Shown here piece by piece: positions 1-8,283 of a stretch of 40,768 bases of DNA. Within the stretch, counting starts at the first letter, position 1, and every line of letters begins with the position of its first letter. The stretch is from NCBI GenBank assembly GCA_947486575.1, contig CANKUB010000031.1:1-40768 (forward strand). Direction: 5' to 3'. Under the pieces are notes generated by a model that was not told the origin of the DNA, ran no database searches, and was given only the letters and a program-made list of their open reading frames with translations. This DNA is from Betaproteobacteria bacterium (GTDB taxonomy: Bacteria > Pseudomonadota > Gammaproteobacteria > Burkholderiales > SG8-41). Made by a program: the position numbers and the translations under genes.

Positions 1-737
1 CCCATATCGTTAATCATGCCGATGATGGTTTCGATCTGCTCAGCTTCGAGCATTTCATCGGGCAAATGGTCGTTGATTTCGGCATAGGTGAGGTAGTTAC
101 GCTCCTTGCCGAGCATGATCAGGTTTTTCAGTCGATTGCGACGCGCTTCGGCATCCGCCGGTGACATTTCACGGCGTTCGAATTCCTTAACCAGCGCTTT
201 TTCCTTGGCAGTCAAACCCCGTGTGGGCTTTTTGCGCGCCTCTTTGCCTGCGACGGGCACCGCTGCGGCTTCAACAACCGGCGCCGCGACCGCGCCACCT
301 GCTTTGGCCTTAGCCATCTGCTCCGCTATGGCTTTGAGCTTGGCCAGCCTTTCGTCTTTTTCCGACAGCGGCTCGTTCTTAGCCGCACGCGAGAGTTTTT
401 CCGCACCTTTGGGCGTCAGTTTTTTCAGCTTGGCGGCTTCGGCAGCCATTGCAACTTTTGACGCTTTGAGCGGTTTTACCAGGGCTTTTGCGGTAGCCTT
501 TTGCACATTTTGAACCTTCTGCCCTTTATGCGCCTTGGGTACCTTGGCTGTGGCTTTAACGATTTTTTGTTTGGCCTGTTTCGCCGGTTTCGCTATAGCC
601 GATTTCACCTTCGGTGATTTATGCGCAACCGCGCGCTTCGTGGCGGGTTTGGCGGCAGATTTGGATTTCGCCTTGGTTACCGTTCTGGACACGCTCTTGG
701 ACTTGGAGGACTTCGACGCTTTATTCGGTTTGGCCAT
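1..737 (-). CDS. rpoD: RNA polymerase primary sigma factor RpoD, N-terminal part (runs off window)
   Basis: The minus frame is open from the ATG at 735-737 to the window edge, about 245 codons. The end seen here (residues about 205-245) is sigma-70 region 1.1, readable as LIMLGKERNYLTYAEINDHL followed by DEMLEAEQIETIIGMINDMG. Region 1.1 masks DNA binding of the free housekeeping sigma factor. The preceding 200 or so residues are a low-complexity Lys/Ala/Pro extension resembling histone H1 tails; long basic extensions occur in betaproteobacterial RpoD. Core regions 1.2 to 4 lie outside the window. It is the last gene of the rpsU-yqeY-dnaG-rpoD operon, 171 bp after dnaG. Open frames on the plus strand here are shadows created by the biased Lys/Ala codons. 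Confidence 0.95.
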   Translation of the reverse strand, partial: MAKPNKASKSSKSKSVSRTVTKAKSKSAAKPATKRAVAHKSPKVKSAIAKPAKQAKQKIVKATAKVPKAHKGQKVQNVQKATAKALVKPLKASKVAMAAEAAKLKKLTPKGAEKLSRAAKNEPLSEKDERLAKLKAIAEQMAKAKAGGAVAAPVVEAAAVPVAGKEARKKPTRGLTAKEKALVKEFERREMSPADAEARRNRLKNLIMLGKERNYLTYAEINDHLPDEMLEAEQIETIIGMINDM

Positions 738-870
738 GAGTGAAATTCCGCTGAAAATTGATGCAAAAAAGCTGCCCTGATGCGTGAACTGCCGCGCACC
801 TGCGGCACGAAGTGATTCACGTATCTACCACGCCCCTGATCGGGCCGCCGTAAGCCGCAAAGGAAAGCCG

Positions 871-902
871 CTGATTATACTCGAAAGTGAGCCAGTACTC
901 AC
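871..902 (-). promoter_or_regulatory. Possible internal rpoD promoter with adjacent dyad
   Basis: On the minus strand in the dnaG-rpoD gap there is a perfect TATAAT (plus positions 874-879). Upstream of it lies the inverted repeat GTGAG-6 nt-CTCAC (887-902), in the place where the -35 box would be. No good TTGACA-like box is present at 16-18 bp. Internal promoters ahead of rpoD are known in the E. coli operon, so a dedicated promoter is plausible, but the sequence support is the -10 box only. Confidence 0.3.
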
Positions 903-908
903 CTGAAA

Positions 909-2684
909 TCAGTGCGCAGCGGGCGTTGTAACCTGTTGTTGTAAAAGGAGAAATTGCGCCTGCTCATCGGCGCTCCACCCCTGCTGCGCCCGCTTCTCCA
1001 ACAGCGCATTGCCGCGTGCCCGACGTATGCGATCCAGCAGTTGCCGCCACGCGCCGTGAAATTCGGCCTCGACTTCGGCGCCAGTAAGGCCACTGGCCTG
1101 CCAGCGCAGCGTGCCTGCCTCCACCGCAGCGAACAAAGCCTCATCTTCGGCGCCTCTGAAATACTCACCTATATTCAATGGCTTATCATCATTTTTGGTC
1201 AAATCCAGCAGATGCCTCAGTGCGCGCAATTCATTCTGATCTATGCCCGGCACACCCACGCCATCAGCCAGCGATGCACGATCTACCTTGGCTGCGACTG
1301 CCGGATCCAGCGTTGCCAGCTCCATCACCATTTGCATCATGGAACGTTGCGCGGGCAGTGCCCGCCGATGCGCCGGTGCTGCGGAAGGCTGTGATTTGAT
1401 TTGAAACTCGGCATCGAGCTCCTGCTGCGTAATGCCTGCAAGTTCGGCCAGGCGTTTGCGCAACATCAGCGACAACATCGGCGCGGTTATTTCTTTCACC
1501 AGCGGCTTGGCTTCCTGCAGCAGGCGCGCACGGCCTTCGGAGGTGCTGCGATCGACGCGTGACGACAACTCATCCAGCAAAAATTGCGACAGCGTTTTTG
1601 CGCTATCGAGCAGCGCCTCGAAATTTTCTCTGCCGTGCTGACGCACATAACTATCCGGGTCTTCGCCCTGCGGCAAAAATAAAAACCTTACTTGCTTGCC
1701 GTCGGCGAGTTGGCCCAAACTGTTTTCCAGCGCGCGCCACGCGGCGCGACGGCCCGCGTTATCGCCGTCAAAGCAATAAACGATTTCATCCGTCTGCCGC
1801 AGCAGTTTTTGCACATGCATCGGCGTGGTAGCTGTGCCCAACGTCGCCACGGCGTATTCAATGCCATGCTGCGCGAGTGCTACCACATCCATGTAGCCCT
1901 CAACCACAATCGCGCGGCCGGCATCGCGTATTGCACGGCGCGCCTGATACAAACCATACAACTCACGGCCCTTTTCGAACAGCGGCGTCTCAGGTGAATT
2001 CAGATATTTTGGTTCGCCGGTCTCAAGCACCCGTCCGCCAAAACCAATCACGTTGCCTTTCACATCAACAATCGGAAACATGATGCGATCACGAAAAATA
2101 TCGTAGCGGCGGCCTTCGTCATTTTGCTTGACCAAACCTACCGTTGTGAGCGCGCCAGACTGATAATTCGGATACGCGCGCTCCAGATTCTGCCAGCCCT
2201 CCGGCGCGTAACCCACGCCGAATTTTTTGGCGATGTCACCCGACAGCCCGCGCTTTTTCAGATATGCAATCGCCTCTGGCGCATCCTTCAGCGCCGCACG
2301 ATAAAAGTGCGCGGCAGTCAGCATGATTGCATTGAGGTCTTCGCCCTCCTCGCTATGCGTGCGGCTGCGATAATTGCCGGGCTGATCGCCGCGCTCTTCG
2401 GGCACGGTAAGCCCGAGATTTTGCGCAAGGTCTTTCACCGCCTCGACAAACCCCAGACCGGAATATTCCATCAAAAAGCTGATGGCTGTGCCATGCGCAC
2501 CGCAACCAAAGCAGTGATAAAACTGCTTGGTCGGGCTGACGGTAAACGATGGCGATTTTTCGGAATGAAACGGGCAGCATGCCGAGAAATTCGTCCCCGC
2601 CTTTTTTAACTTCACATGGCGGTCGATCACGTCGACGATGTCAACGCGATGGAGTAAATCCTGAATGAACGACTGCGGAATCAT
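909..2684 (-). CDS. dnaG: DNA primase DnaG
   Basis: 591 residues, normal length for bacterial primase, which makes RNA primers for Okazaki fragments together with the DnaB helicase. The N-terminal CHC2 zinc-binding domain is visible, with CPFH at about residues 37-40 and CFGC at 58-61. Next come the catalytic core and a Toprim domain, with EGYMDV near 265 and the acidic YCFDGD motif near 305-310. The C-terminal third is the DnaB-interacting helical region, rich in Ala, Leu and Gln and less conserved. The ATG at 2682-2684 begins MIPQSFIQDLLHRVDIVDVI, the usual DnaG start. It sits between yqeY (120 bp upstream) and rpoD on the same strand, the classical macromolecular synthesis operon. Confidence 0.98.
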   Translation of the reverse strand: MIPQSFIQDLLHRVDIVDVIDRHVKLKKAGTNFSACCPFHSEKSPSFTVSPTKQFYHCFGCGAHGTAISFLMEYSGLGFVEAVKDLAQNLGLTVPEERGDQPGNYRSRTHSEEGEDLNAIMLTAAHFYRAALKDAPEAIAYLKKRGLSGDIAKKFGVGYAPEGWQNLERAYPNYQSGALTTVGLVKQNDEGRRYDIFRDRIMFPIVDVKGNVIGFGGRVLETGEPKYLNSPETPLFEKGRELYGLYQARRAIRDAGRAIVVEGYMDVVALAQHGIEYAVATLGTATTPMHVQKLLRQTDEIVYCFDGDNAGRRAAWRALENSLGQLADGKQVRFLFLPQGEDPDSYVRQHGRENFEALLDSAKTLSQFLLDELSSRVDRSTSEGRARLLQEAKPLVKEITAPMLSLMLRKRLAELAGITQQELDAEFQIKSQPSAAPAHRRALPAQRSMMQMVMELATLDPAVAAKVDRASLADGVGVPGIDQNELRALRHLLDLTKNDDKPLNIGEYFRGAEDEALFAAVEAGTLRWQASGLTGAEVEAEFHGAWRQLLDRIRRARGNALLEKRAQQGWSADEQAQFLLLQQQVTTPAAH

Positions 2685-2779
2685 GATGAGTCAGAGTGTA
2701 TACGGACTCGGCGGCGACTCGTGCACCAATTCGTAACAATCGCAAGCACGCCACTACAGAAAAACCAAAAACTATTTAA

Positions 2780-2794
2780 AAACAGATAGTTAAA
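2780..2794 (+). repeat. ACAAATA motif copy 1
   Basis: AAAACAGATAGTTAA in the yqeY-dnaG gap, three differences from the consensus AAAACAAATACTTAC. Here it is part of a local inverted repeat: AACTAT at 2771-2776 pairs with ATAGTT at 2787-2792. Confidence 0.4.
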
Positions 2795-2804
2795 AATAAG
2801 CCTG

Positions 2805-3254
2805 CTAACCTGCCCCTAACTTACTCTTTACCAGCCCCGACACCTTCGACATATCCGCACGGCCCGCAATCCTGGGCTTAAGCACGGCCATCACCTTGCC
2901 CATATCCGCCGGGTCTTTGGCGCCGCTCTCGGCAATAGCCGTCGCCACAGCGTCAGCAATTTCTGCCTCAGACAGCCCCTGCGGCATGTACGCCTGCAAC
3001 ACTGTCAATTCAAATTTTTCAGTATCGGCTAAATCCTGCCGTCCGCCTTTTTCAAATTGCGCTATGGAATCGCGGCGCTGCTTGAGCATTTTATCGATGA
3101 TCGTCACCACGTCGGCGTCGGTCAACACTACGCGCTCATCGACTTCCTTGCGCTTCATCTCAGACGTAAGCAGGCGAATCGCGTCGCGCTTTTTGGCATC
3201 GCCCGCGCGCATGGCATCTTTGAGATCGTTACTGATTTGGTCTTTGAGTGGCAT
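2805..3254 (-). CDS. yqeY: GatB/YqeY domain protein
   Basis: 149 residues, MPLKDQISNDLKDAMRAGDA at the start, then RDAIRLLTSEMKRKEVDE and YMPQGLSEAEI. This is the stand-alone YqeY family, related to the tail domain of the amidotransferase subunit GatB that contacts tRNA. Its precise cellular role is not settled, but it regularly sits between rpsU and dnaG. The start at 3252-3254 is chosen because the family begins MxLK and an AGGAG site lies about 8 nt upstream; an in-frame upstream ATG would add 18 residues with no homology. The ribosome-binding region is duplicated (see 3257-3284). Confidence 0.93.
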   Translation of the reverse strand: MPLKDQISNDLKDAMRAGDAKKRDAIRLLTSEMKRKEVDERVVLTDADVVTIIDKMLKQRRDSIAQFEKGGRQDLADTEKFELTVLQAYMPQGLSEAEIADAVATAIAESGAKDPADMGKVMAVLKPRIAGRADMSKVSGLVKSKLGAG

Positions 3255-3256
3255 AT

Positions 3257-3284
3257 ATACTCCTGCAAAAATACTCCTGCAAAA
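3257..3284 (-). promoter_or_regulatory. Tandemly duplicated ribosome-binding site of yqeY
   Basis: The 14-bp unit ATACTCCTGCAAAA (plus strand) occurs twice without a gap, at 3257-3270 and 3271-3284. Read on the coding strand, each unit holds GCAGGAGTAT, so two identical AGGAG sites lie 14 nt apart. The proximal one is correctly spaced for the ATG at 3254. Confidence 0.75.
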
Positions 3285-3324
3285 AAACAAAAAGGGCGAA
3301 GGTGTCAATCATCACCCTTCACCC
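3281..3324 (-). terminator. Attenuating terminator between rpsU and yqeY
   Basis: On the minus strand GGGTGAAGGGTG (plus 3313-3324) pairs with CACCTTCGCCC (3294-3304) across an 8-nt loop, with one G-U pair and one bulge. It is followed by a T-rich run (plus-strand A tract 3281-3293). A partial terminator after rpsU is a known feature of this operon in enterobacteria, where it lowers dnaG expression relative to the ribosomal protein. The T tract abuts the duplicated yqeY ribosome-binding site. Confidence 0.65.
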
Positions 3325-3396
3325 TCTCAAATGCTATTTACCCACTGCCGACTTCCCAAACCCGGTTATCGAGCGGCGAGCCCTTCACATAAAGTC

Positions 3397-3609
3397 TTAG
3401 TACATTTTCGGCGGCAACGTTTGCGAGCGCAAACGCTTGTGCGTACGTTTCACGGCAGCGGCGAGCTTGCGCTTACGCTCGGCCGTGGGCTTTTCGTAAA
3501 ACTCACGTGCGCGTAAATCGGTCAGCAGGCCGGTTTTTTCAACCGTGCGCTTGAAACGGCGCAGGGCGACTTCAAATGGTTCATTCTCTTTCATACGGAC
3601 GGTGGTCAT
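3397..3609 (-). CDS. rpsU: 30S ribosomal protein S21
   Basis: 70 residues, [20 protein letters not shown] followed by [20 protein letters not shown], ending in a basic [18 protein letters not shown] tail. Sequence and length match bS21, a small subunit protein needed for mRNA start-site pairing near the 3' end of 16S rRNA. It is the first gene of the operon, 78 nt downstream of the predicted transcription start. The 143-bp gap to yqeY holds a terminator-like hairpin. Confidence 0.97.
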   Translation of the reverse strand: MTTVRMKENEPFEVALRRFKRTVEKTGLLTDLRAREFYEKPTAERKRKLAAAVKRTHKRLRSQTLPPKMY

Positions 3610-3693
3610 GGATACCCTAGCTTGAAATAACGCCTGTAAAGACGTAGCACTTAACTTTGTGAATAGCGGTTCTTGGCAAATCGAAAGTCTCGT

Positions 3694-3722
3694 ATTATAA
3701 CAAGCCTTCAGACGTAAATCAA
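3694..3722 (-). promoter_or_regulatory. Sigma-70 promoter of rpsU-yqeY-dnaG-rpoD
   Basis: Minus-strand TTGATT (plus 3717-3722), a 17-bp spacer and a perfect TATAAT (plus 3694-3699) preceded by TGT, an extended -10. Predicted transcription start is near 3687, giving a 5' leader of about 78 nt. It is the best promoter match I found in the window. Confidence 0.8.
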
Positions 3723-4109
3723 AGTACTAATAATCATCAACTTCATGCCCGTAGAAGATACTAAGTCTTTGTTAATACAGAGATTTTCGTGTTCTGTGAC
3801 GAATCCGGCATCACATCTGTCTGGGGTTGCCGGGCCACCGGGCTGCATGCGCAGACATGCAATGAAAACTACGCCCGCAACAGCGTGCGGGGCAAGAACT
3901 TTCTCCCAAAATAATTCAATAGAAACAAATAGTTATTCTATATTGTGCCTACCCGCATTTGTAACTTTCGCAATTTGCATTTATTGCACTGCTAATTTGG
4001 CCGAACGGCATCGCCGCGCCCAAGATTCGCGCCACCTTGGACTATATGCAAAAATGCTTTGCAGCATTTTCATCGAAGCTGGATAGATAACCATTTTTTG
4101 AGGTCGTTC
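3723..4109. other. Intergenic region between the rpsU promoter and the OYE gene
   Basis: Nearly 390 bp without a convincing gene; with the rpsU promoter and leader the gene-free stretch is 500 bp. A 113-codon open frame at 3745-4086 has no ribosome-binding site, no recognisable domain and uneven composition, and I do not call it. The stretch holds one copy of the ACAAATA motif and a hairpin-forming dyad, AAAATGC at 4051-4057 and GCATTTT at 4064-4070, 40 bp before the OYE start. This is also the left junction of the accessory island. Confidence 0.6.
3922..3936 (+). repeat. ACAAATA motif copy 2
   Basis: GAAACAAATAGTTAT, three differences from AAAACAAATACTTAC, in the rpsU-OYE intergenic region. 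It sits inside a small dyad, ATAGAA at 3920-3925 and TTCTAT at 3936-3941. Confidence 0.4.
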
Positions 4110-5228
4110 ATGAGCAAACTTTTTTCTCCACTGAATCTCGGCAATGTCACACTGCCCAATCGCATTACCGTTGCCCCCATGTGCCAGTACAGCGCCATCG
4201 ATGGTTCGATGACGGACTGGCACATCATGCACCTGGGCAATATGGCCTTATCCGGTGCATCAATGCTAGTAATTGAGGCGGCAGGCGTGGTGCCCGAGGG
4301 CCGCATTACGCCGCAGTGCGTGGGGCTTTATAGCGATGCCAATGAAGAAGCGCTGGCGCGCGTGATGAAGTTCGTGCGTAGCGTGTCGCCCATCGTCACG
4401 GGCATACAACTGGCACATGCGGGGCGCAAGGCGTCGTCGCACAGGCCCTGGAATGGGCGCGGGCCGCTAAAGCCGAACGAAGGCGCATGGCAATGCGATG
4501 CGCCTTCGGCAGTGCAACTGGCTGCGGAATGGCCAACGCCGCATGCGTTGACACACGAGGAGATGGCACGCGCCAAGCAGGCATGGGTGGCCGCTACGCA
4601 GCGCGCTGCGCGGGTCGGTCTCGATTTTATTGAGGTGCATTCCACGCATGGCTATCTGTTTTCGGAATTTCTGTCACCGCTGTCAAACAAGCGCACCGAT
4701 GAATATGGCGGCAGCCTGCAAAACCGCATGCGCTGGCCTCTGGAGGTATTTCGTGCCATGCGCGACGTTTGGCCTGCGGACAAGTTTATGGGCGCAAAAA
4801 TTTCCGGCAGTGATTTTGCCGAGGGCGGCTGGACGCCGGATGACGCCGTTGTCTACGCAGGCGAGCTAAAGAAAGCGGGTGCGGCGTTTGTCACCGTGTC
4901 CGGCGGCGGCGTGGTGCTCGACGCCAAGGTGCCCATCGGCCCCGGTTATCAGGTGCCGTTTGCACAGCGTGTGAAGCAGGAAACCGGCATTACCACGGGC
5001 GCAGTGGGCTTGATCACCGATCCGCATCAGGCAGAAGAAATTCTGTCCAGTGGCAAGGCTGACTTTATTTCGCTGGCACGCGCACTGTTGTTCAATCCGC
5101 GCTGGGGGCAACATGCAGCGGTGACGCTGGGCGTCGACGGGGATAGCATGCCGTATGCGCCACAGTACGACCGGGGTTCGCCGAAGTTATGGCCGCCGGG
5201 CAAAACACTGGGGATACTATCCGCGTAG
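4110..5228 (+). CDS. NADH:flavin oxidoreductase of the old yellow enzyme family (YqjM/XenA type)
   Basis: 372 residues from the ATG at 4110, which follows a GAGG site; an upstream in-frame ATG at 4059 adds 17 non-conserved residues. The FMN-binding TIM barrel of thermophilic-like ene-reductases is clear. PMCQYSA near residue 23-29 carries the flavin-tuning Cys. EVHSTHGYLFSEFLSPLSNK near 174 carries the His pair that binds the carbonyl substrate, followed by the RTDEYGG signature. FISLARALLFNP near the C-terminus binds FMN phosphate. Such enzymes reduce activated C=C bonds of enones and nitro compounds with NAD(P)H in the cytoplasm; the natural substrate cannot be read from sequence. It is a single gene, convergent with the Bug gene that ends 14 bp downstream. 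Confidence 0.93.
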   Translation: MSKLFSPLNLGNVTLPNRITVAPMCQYSAIDGSMTDWHIMHLGNMALSGASMLVIEAAGVVPEGRITPQCVGLYSDANEEALARVMKFVRSVSPIVTGIQLAHAGRKASSHRPWNGRGPLKPNEGAWQCDAPSAVQLAAEWPTPHALTHEEMARAKQAWVAATQRAARVGLDFIEVHSTHGYLFSEFLSPLSNKRTDEYGGSLQNRMRWPLEVFRAMRDVWPADKFMGAKISGSDFAEGGWTPDDAVVYAGELKKAGAAFVTVSGGGVVLDAKVPIGPGYQVPFAQRVKQETGITTGAVGLITDPHQAEEILSSGKADFISLARALLFNPRWGQHAAVTLGVDGDSMPYAPQYDRGSPKLWPPGKTLGILSA

Positions 5229-5241
5229 GGCAGTTTCCTGG

Positions 5242-6216
5242 CTATTCCGGGACGATGCCTGCGGCTTTCACCACTTTGGCCCACTTCACCGTTTCGGATT
5301 TGATGAACGCCGCGAATTGTTCGCCGGTGGCACCGATCACAATAGCGCCATCGGTTGAGAGGCGTTCACGTACCTCAGGCAGTTTAAGCACGGCCAACGT
5401 GTCACGATAAATCTTGTCGGTTACGTCGCGTGGCGTGCCCGTGGGGGCAAGCAGGCCGTACCACTGCACGGCTTCAAAACCGGGCAGACCGGATTCGTGA
5501 AACGTTGGAATCTCAGGCACCCCGATTGAACGCTGCAGGCTGGTGATGCCGATGGCGCGCAGGCGGCCATTGCGCACGTGTGGCACGCCGAGGATCATGT
5601 TGGTGGCAAAAACCATCAGTTGGCCGCCGATGGTATCGACCAACGCCGGGCCAGAATTTTTATACGGCACATGGGTGAGTTTGGTGTTGGTCATGGCGCC
5701 GAACAGTTCTATCACCAGATGATTGTTGGTGCCGTGACCGCCGGAGCCGTACAGTAATTGGCCGGGTCGCGCGCGCGCTACCGCCGCCAGTTCCAGTGCT
5801 GACTTTGCGGGCAGCGACGGATGCACCATGACAATGTTGGGGATCGATACTGAATGCACAATGGGAATCAGATCACGTTGCGCATCGAATAGCAGCTTCT
5901 TGTGGGTGGACGGGTTGATGGCGAGCGTGCTCAATCCGTTGAACAGCGTGTGGCCATCGGGCGCCGATTTTGCAACGAACTCGCCGCCGAGCATGGTGCT
6001 TGCGCCAGTACGATTCTCGACGATGACTTGCCTGCCCCAACGCTCGGTAAAGTGGTGGGCGAGCAAACGCGCTAGCGCGTCGCCTCCGCCACCAGAAGTC
6101 GAGGGCACAACAATGCGCACGACGCGGTTGGGGAAGGTGGATTGCGCATGGGCCGGCGGCAACACGCACGTCACGACGCAAAACAGGGCAGCAAAGTGTT
6201 GATGATAAAAGTTCAT
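5242..6216 (-). CDS. Bug/TctC-family periplasmic solute-binding protein (Bug1)
   Basis: 324 residues. The N-terminus is a signal peptide ending VLPPAHAQ (cleavage about residue 25), followed by FPNRVVRIVVPSTSGGGGD, VIVENRTGAS and SAPDGHTL, the ligand-loop signatures of the tripartite tricarboxylate transporter binding proteins. The middle holds HVPYKNSGPALVD and the C-terminus LPGFEAVQWYGLLAPTGTP. These proteins capture mono- and dicarboxylates in the periplasm. Bug1 is the last gene of a minus-strand unit with the class II aldolase and Bug2, starting 16 bp after the Bug2 stop. No Shine-Dalgarno site is visible; instead a copy of the ACAAATA motif abuts the ATG. The ligand is unknown. Confidence 0.93.
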   Translation of the reverse strand: MNFYHQHFAALFCVVTCVLPPAHAQSTFPNRVVRIVVPSTSGGGGDALARLLAHHFTERWGRQVIVENRTGASTMLGGEFVAKSAPDGHTLFNGLSTLAINPSTHKKLLFDAQRDLIPIVHSVSIPNIVMVHPSLPAKSALELAAVARARPGQLLYGSGGHGTNNHLVIELFGAMTNTKLTHVPYKNSGPALVDTIGGQLMVFATNMILGVPHVRNGRLRAIGITSLQRSIGVPEIPTFHESGLPGFEAVQWYGLLAPTGTPRDVTDKIYRDTLAVLKLPEVRERLSTDGAIVIGATGEQFAAFIKSETVKWAKVVKAAGIVPE

Positions 6217-6229
6217 AACTATTTGTTTT
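6215..6229 (-). repeat. ACAAATA motif copy 3
   Basis: Minus strand AAAACAAATAGTTAT, two differences from the consensus. It fills the 16-bp Bug2-Bug1 gap and its last two bases are the first two of the Bug1 start codon. Confidence 0.5.
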
Positions 6230-6232
6230 GAA

Positions 6233-7237
6233 TCACAATTTCACCTTGATTCTGGCGAACAATTTAGTCCATTTTTCAATGTCGCGATTGTAAAGATCGC
6301 GTAGTTGTTCGGGTGTGCCGGGCGCGGGCTCCGAGCCGTCGCTGGCAAACTTTTCAGTCATCTCGGGCGATTGCAGGATTTGCACAACCTCGCGGTTCAG
6401 TGCCAGCACGATACTGGCTGGTGTGCCCGTGGGTGCGAGCCAGGCGTACCAGCCATTCAATTCAAAACCCGGCACACCGGATTCCGCGACAGTAGGTACG
6501 TTGGGCAGCAAGCGCGTGCGTGCGACCCCGCTGTGGCCGAGCACACGCAGGCGGCCGCTTTTGACTTGCGGCGTGATGGAAATGCCGCCCGCAAATAACA
6601 TCTGCACCTGGCCGCCAAGCAGATCGGTAATGGCCGGGCCCGTGCCTTTGTAGGGAATGTGCGCAACGTCCACACCCGCCAACATGTTGAACATTTCGCC
6701 GCCCAGATGCGACATGCTGCCGTTACCTGCCGAGCCAAAATTCAGTGCGCCGGGTTTGGCCTTGGCCAGCGCCACCAACTCCTTCACCGATTGCGCGGGG
6801 ACTTGCGCATAGACCGCCAGCAGATATGGCTGCGAGGTAAGCTGCGTGATCGGCGCGAACGCCTTGCGTTGGTCATAAGCGGTTTTGTTCACCAGCGCGG
6901 CGTTGAGTACTGCACTCGCTGAAACTGCCAGCAGCGTGTAACCGTCCGGCGTGGCCCTGGCAGCGACATCCATGCCGAGTATGCCGCCGATAGCGGAGCC
7001 GCGATTTTCAATCACCACCGCCGTGTTCCAGCGTTCGGCGAGGCGCTGCGCCACAATGCGCGAAATAATGTCCGTGCCACCACCGGGGGACGCCGGCACG
7101 ATGACGCGGATGGGCTTGTTCGGATAACCGCCGGGTAATCCAGCGGGCTTGGTCTGCGCCCATGAAAAAGCGGCTGCCGGTAAAAAGGCAGCCGCTATCA
7201 GATGTGCAAACAGCGTTACAGCATTGCTGTTGCGCAT
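6233..7237 (-). CDS. Bug/TctC-family periplasmic solute-binding protein (Bug2)
   Basis: 334 residues. A hydrophobic signal segment (LIAAAFLPAAAFSWAQ, about residues 13-28) precedes YPNKPIRVIVPASPGGGTD, VVIENRGSAIGG and ATPDGYTLL. Later come VDVAHIPYKGTGPAITDLLG and VPGFELNGWYAWLAPTGTP, all standard for the family. Bug2 starts on the base next to the stop codon of the upstream class II aldolase (TAA then ATG with no gap), so translation is almost certainly coupled and the two probably serve the same compound. It is clearly different from Bug1, so it is not a recent tandem copy. Confidence 0.93.
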   Translation of the reverse strand: MRNSNAVTLFAHLIAAAFLPAAAFSWAQTKPAGLPGGYPNKPIRVIVPASPGGGTDIISRIVAQRLAERWNTAVVIENRGSAIGGILGMDVAARATPDGYTLLAVSASAVLNAALVNKTAYDQRKAFAPITQLTSQPYLLAVYAQVPAQSVKELVALAKAKPGALNFGSAGNGSMSHLGGEMFNMLAGVDVAHIPYKGTGPAITDLLGGQVQMLFAGGISITPQVKSGRLRVLGHSGVARTRLLPNVPTVAESGVPGFELNGWYAWLAPTGTPASIVLALNREVVQILQSPEMTEKFASDGSEPAPGTPEQLRDLYNRDIEKWTKLFARIKVKL

Positions 7238-8026
7238 TTAGTCCATGTAGCTCGGATCAATCTGCGCCATCCAGCGGCGCACCGCAGCCCACAAAATGGC
7301 CGGGCCGTCGGACGTATCAATGTTGGCCTTTTGCACGATCTGCGTGGTTTGCTGGCTGGTTTTCTTGATCACATCCATCGGCGGGAAAATCAGTTCCGCA
7401 CCTCCGGCTTGCGCCATCACCTGCGTTTCGCATGCGCTTTCGATACGGCGCATCAGGTGGAACGCGTGCCCCATCGTCGGGCCGCAGGTGAGCAATCCGT
7501 GGTTGCGTAGGATGGCCACATTTTTATTGCCGAGCGCGGCGGCAATGTGATCGCTTTCCTCGGTATCGTTGGTTACGCCCTCGACATCGTAGTAGGCGAT
7601 TTTATCGTGCAGATGCATTGCGCCCAGGTTGATCGGCAGCAGGCCCTGCTTCTGGCAAGCCACGGCAACGCCCGCTTTCGAGTGCGTGTGAATGACGCTA
7701 TGCGCATCTTCGCGCGCCATGTGGATCGAGCGATGCACCACAAAGCCAGCCATCAGCATCGGATACTGAGACGGCGTGAGTTTGTTGCCATCGAGATCAA
7801 CTTTCAGCAGATTCGACGCGGTGATTTCGTGATACATCAGACCGAAGGGGTTAATCAAAAAATGCGATTTCGTGCCAGGTACGCGTGACGAAATATGATT
7901 GTAAATAATGCTATTGTGCCAGCCCATTTTCGACACTACGCGATAGGCGCAGGCGAGATCAACGCGGGCTTCCCATTCTTCGGGCGAGCATTGGATTTTG
8001 GGCGCTGCGGTCATTGGTGCGTTCAT
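7238..8026 (-). CDS. Class II aldolase/adducin family protein
   Basis: 262 residues, first gene of the minus-strand unit with Bug2 and Bug1; AAGGAGA lies 9 nt before its ATG. The family fold is shown by NHISSRVPGTKSHFLINPFG near 43-62, HTHSKAGVAVAC near 114-125, which gives the HxH zinc-ligand pair, and AILRNHGLLTCGPTM near 165-180, with the third His. Family members include fuculose- and ribulose-phosphate aldolases and epimerases, and decarboxylating enzymes such as OtnC; all use a divalent metal to stabilise an enediolate. The exact substrate is not deducible. Coupling to Bug2 suggests it acts on a hydroxy or sugar acid taken up by that protein. Confidence 0.9.
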   Translation of the reverse strand: MNAPMTAAPKIQCSPEEWEARVDLACAYRVVSKMGWHNSIIYNHISSRVPGTKSHFLINPFGLMYHEITASNLLKVDLDGNKLTPSQYPMLMAGFVVHRSIHMAREDAHSVIHTHSKAGVAVACQKQGLLPINLGAMHLHDKIAYYDVEGVTNDTEESDHIAAALGNKNVAILRNHGLLTCGPTMGHAFHLMRRIESACETQVMAQAGGAELIFPPMDVIKKTSQQTTQIVQKANIDTSDGPAILWAAVRRWMAQIDPSYMD

Positions 8027-8283
8027 GCGGGTCTCCTTGGTAAGCGGAACGTCAGCAGGAGCGGGCCAACCAGAACGACAGCGGCACGCTTGCGTATTAT
8101 TCTACACTGAAGGCGGTTGCGCGCCCGACAACAGTCCAGAATATTGCGTATTGCGCCGCGCGCAGCACCGGGCACATAATCGTCGTGCAGGCGTGTCGTC
8201 GGGCTAACTTAGCGACGCAGCGTGGCACTTTGATTGTCACGGGCCATGCGTAATTAATTCAACAAAAAAATGCTTACATTGCC
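8027..8283. other. Divergent intergenic region, aldolase / enolase-superfamily gene
   Basis: 257 bp between divergent operons, so it must carry promoters for both, but I found no strong -35/-10 pair. The aldolase Shine-Dalgarno site lies at the left end and a copy of the ACAAATA motif (8263-8277) lies 6 bp before the right-hand start codon. No regulator gene adjoins it. Confidence 0.4.
8263..8277 (+). repeat. ACAAATA motif copy 4
   Basis: CAAAAAAATGCTTAC; it keeps the ATGCTTAC end of copy 7 but lacks the internal C. It ends 6 bp before the start codon at 8284, where a Shine-Dalgarno site would be expected but is not seen. Confidence 0.4.

Noticed and set aside
106-780. Two plus-strand frames rich in Ala, Ser and Phe
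   Set aside because: They mirror the Lys/Ala-rich RpoD extension, whose AAA/AAG and GCx codons read as TTT/CTT and xGC on the other strand.
787-807. TGCCGC / GCGGCA hairpin ahead of rpoD
   Set aside because: No T run on either side and a stem of only six pairs; not supported as a terminator.
3745-4086. A 113-codon plus-strand frame in the rpsU-OYE gap
   Set aside because: No ribosome-binding site, no family signature, mixed composition, and it contains a motif copy and hairpin.
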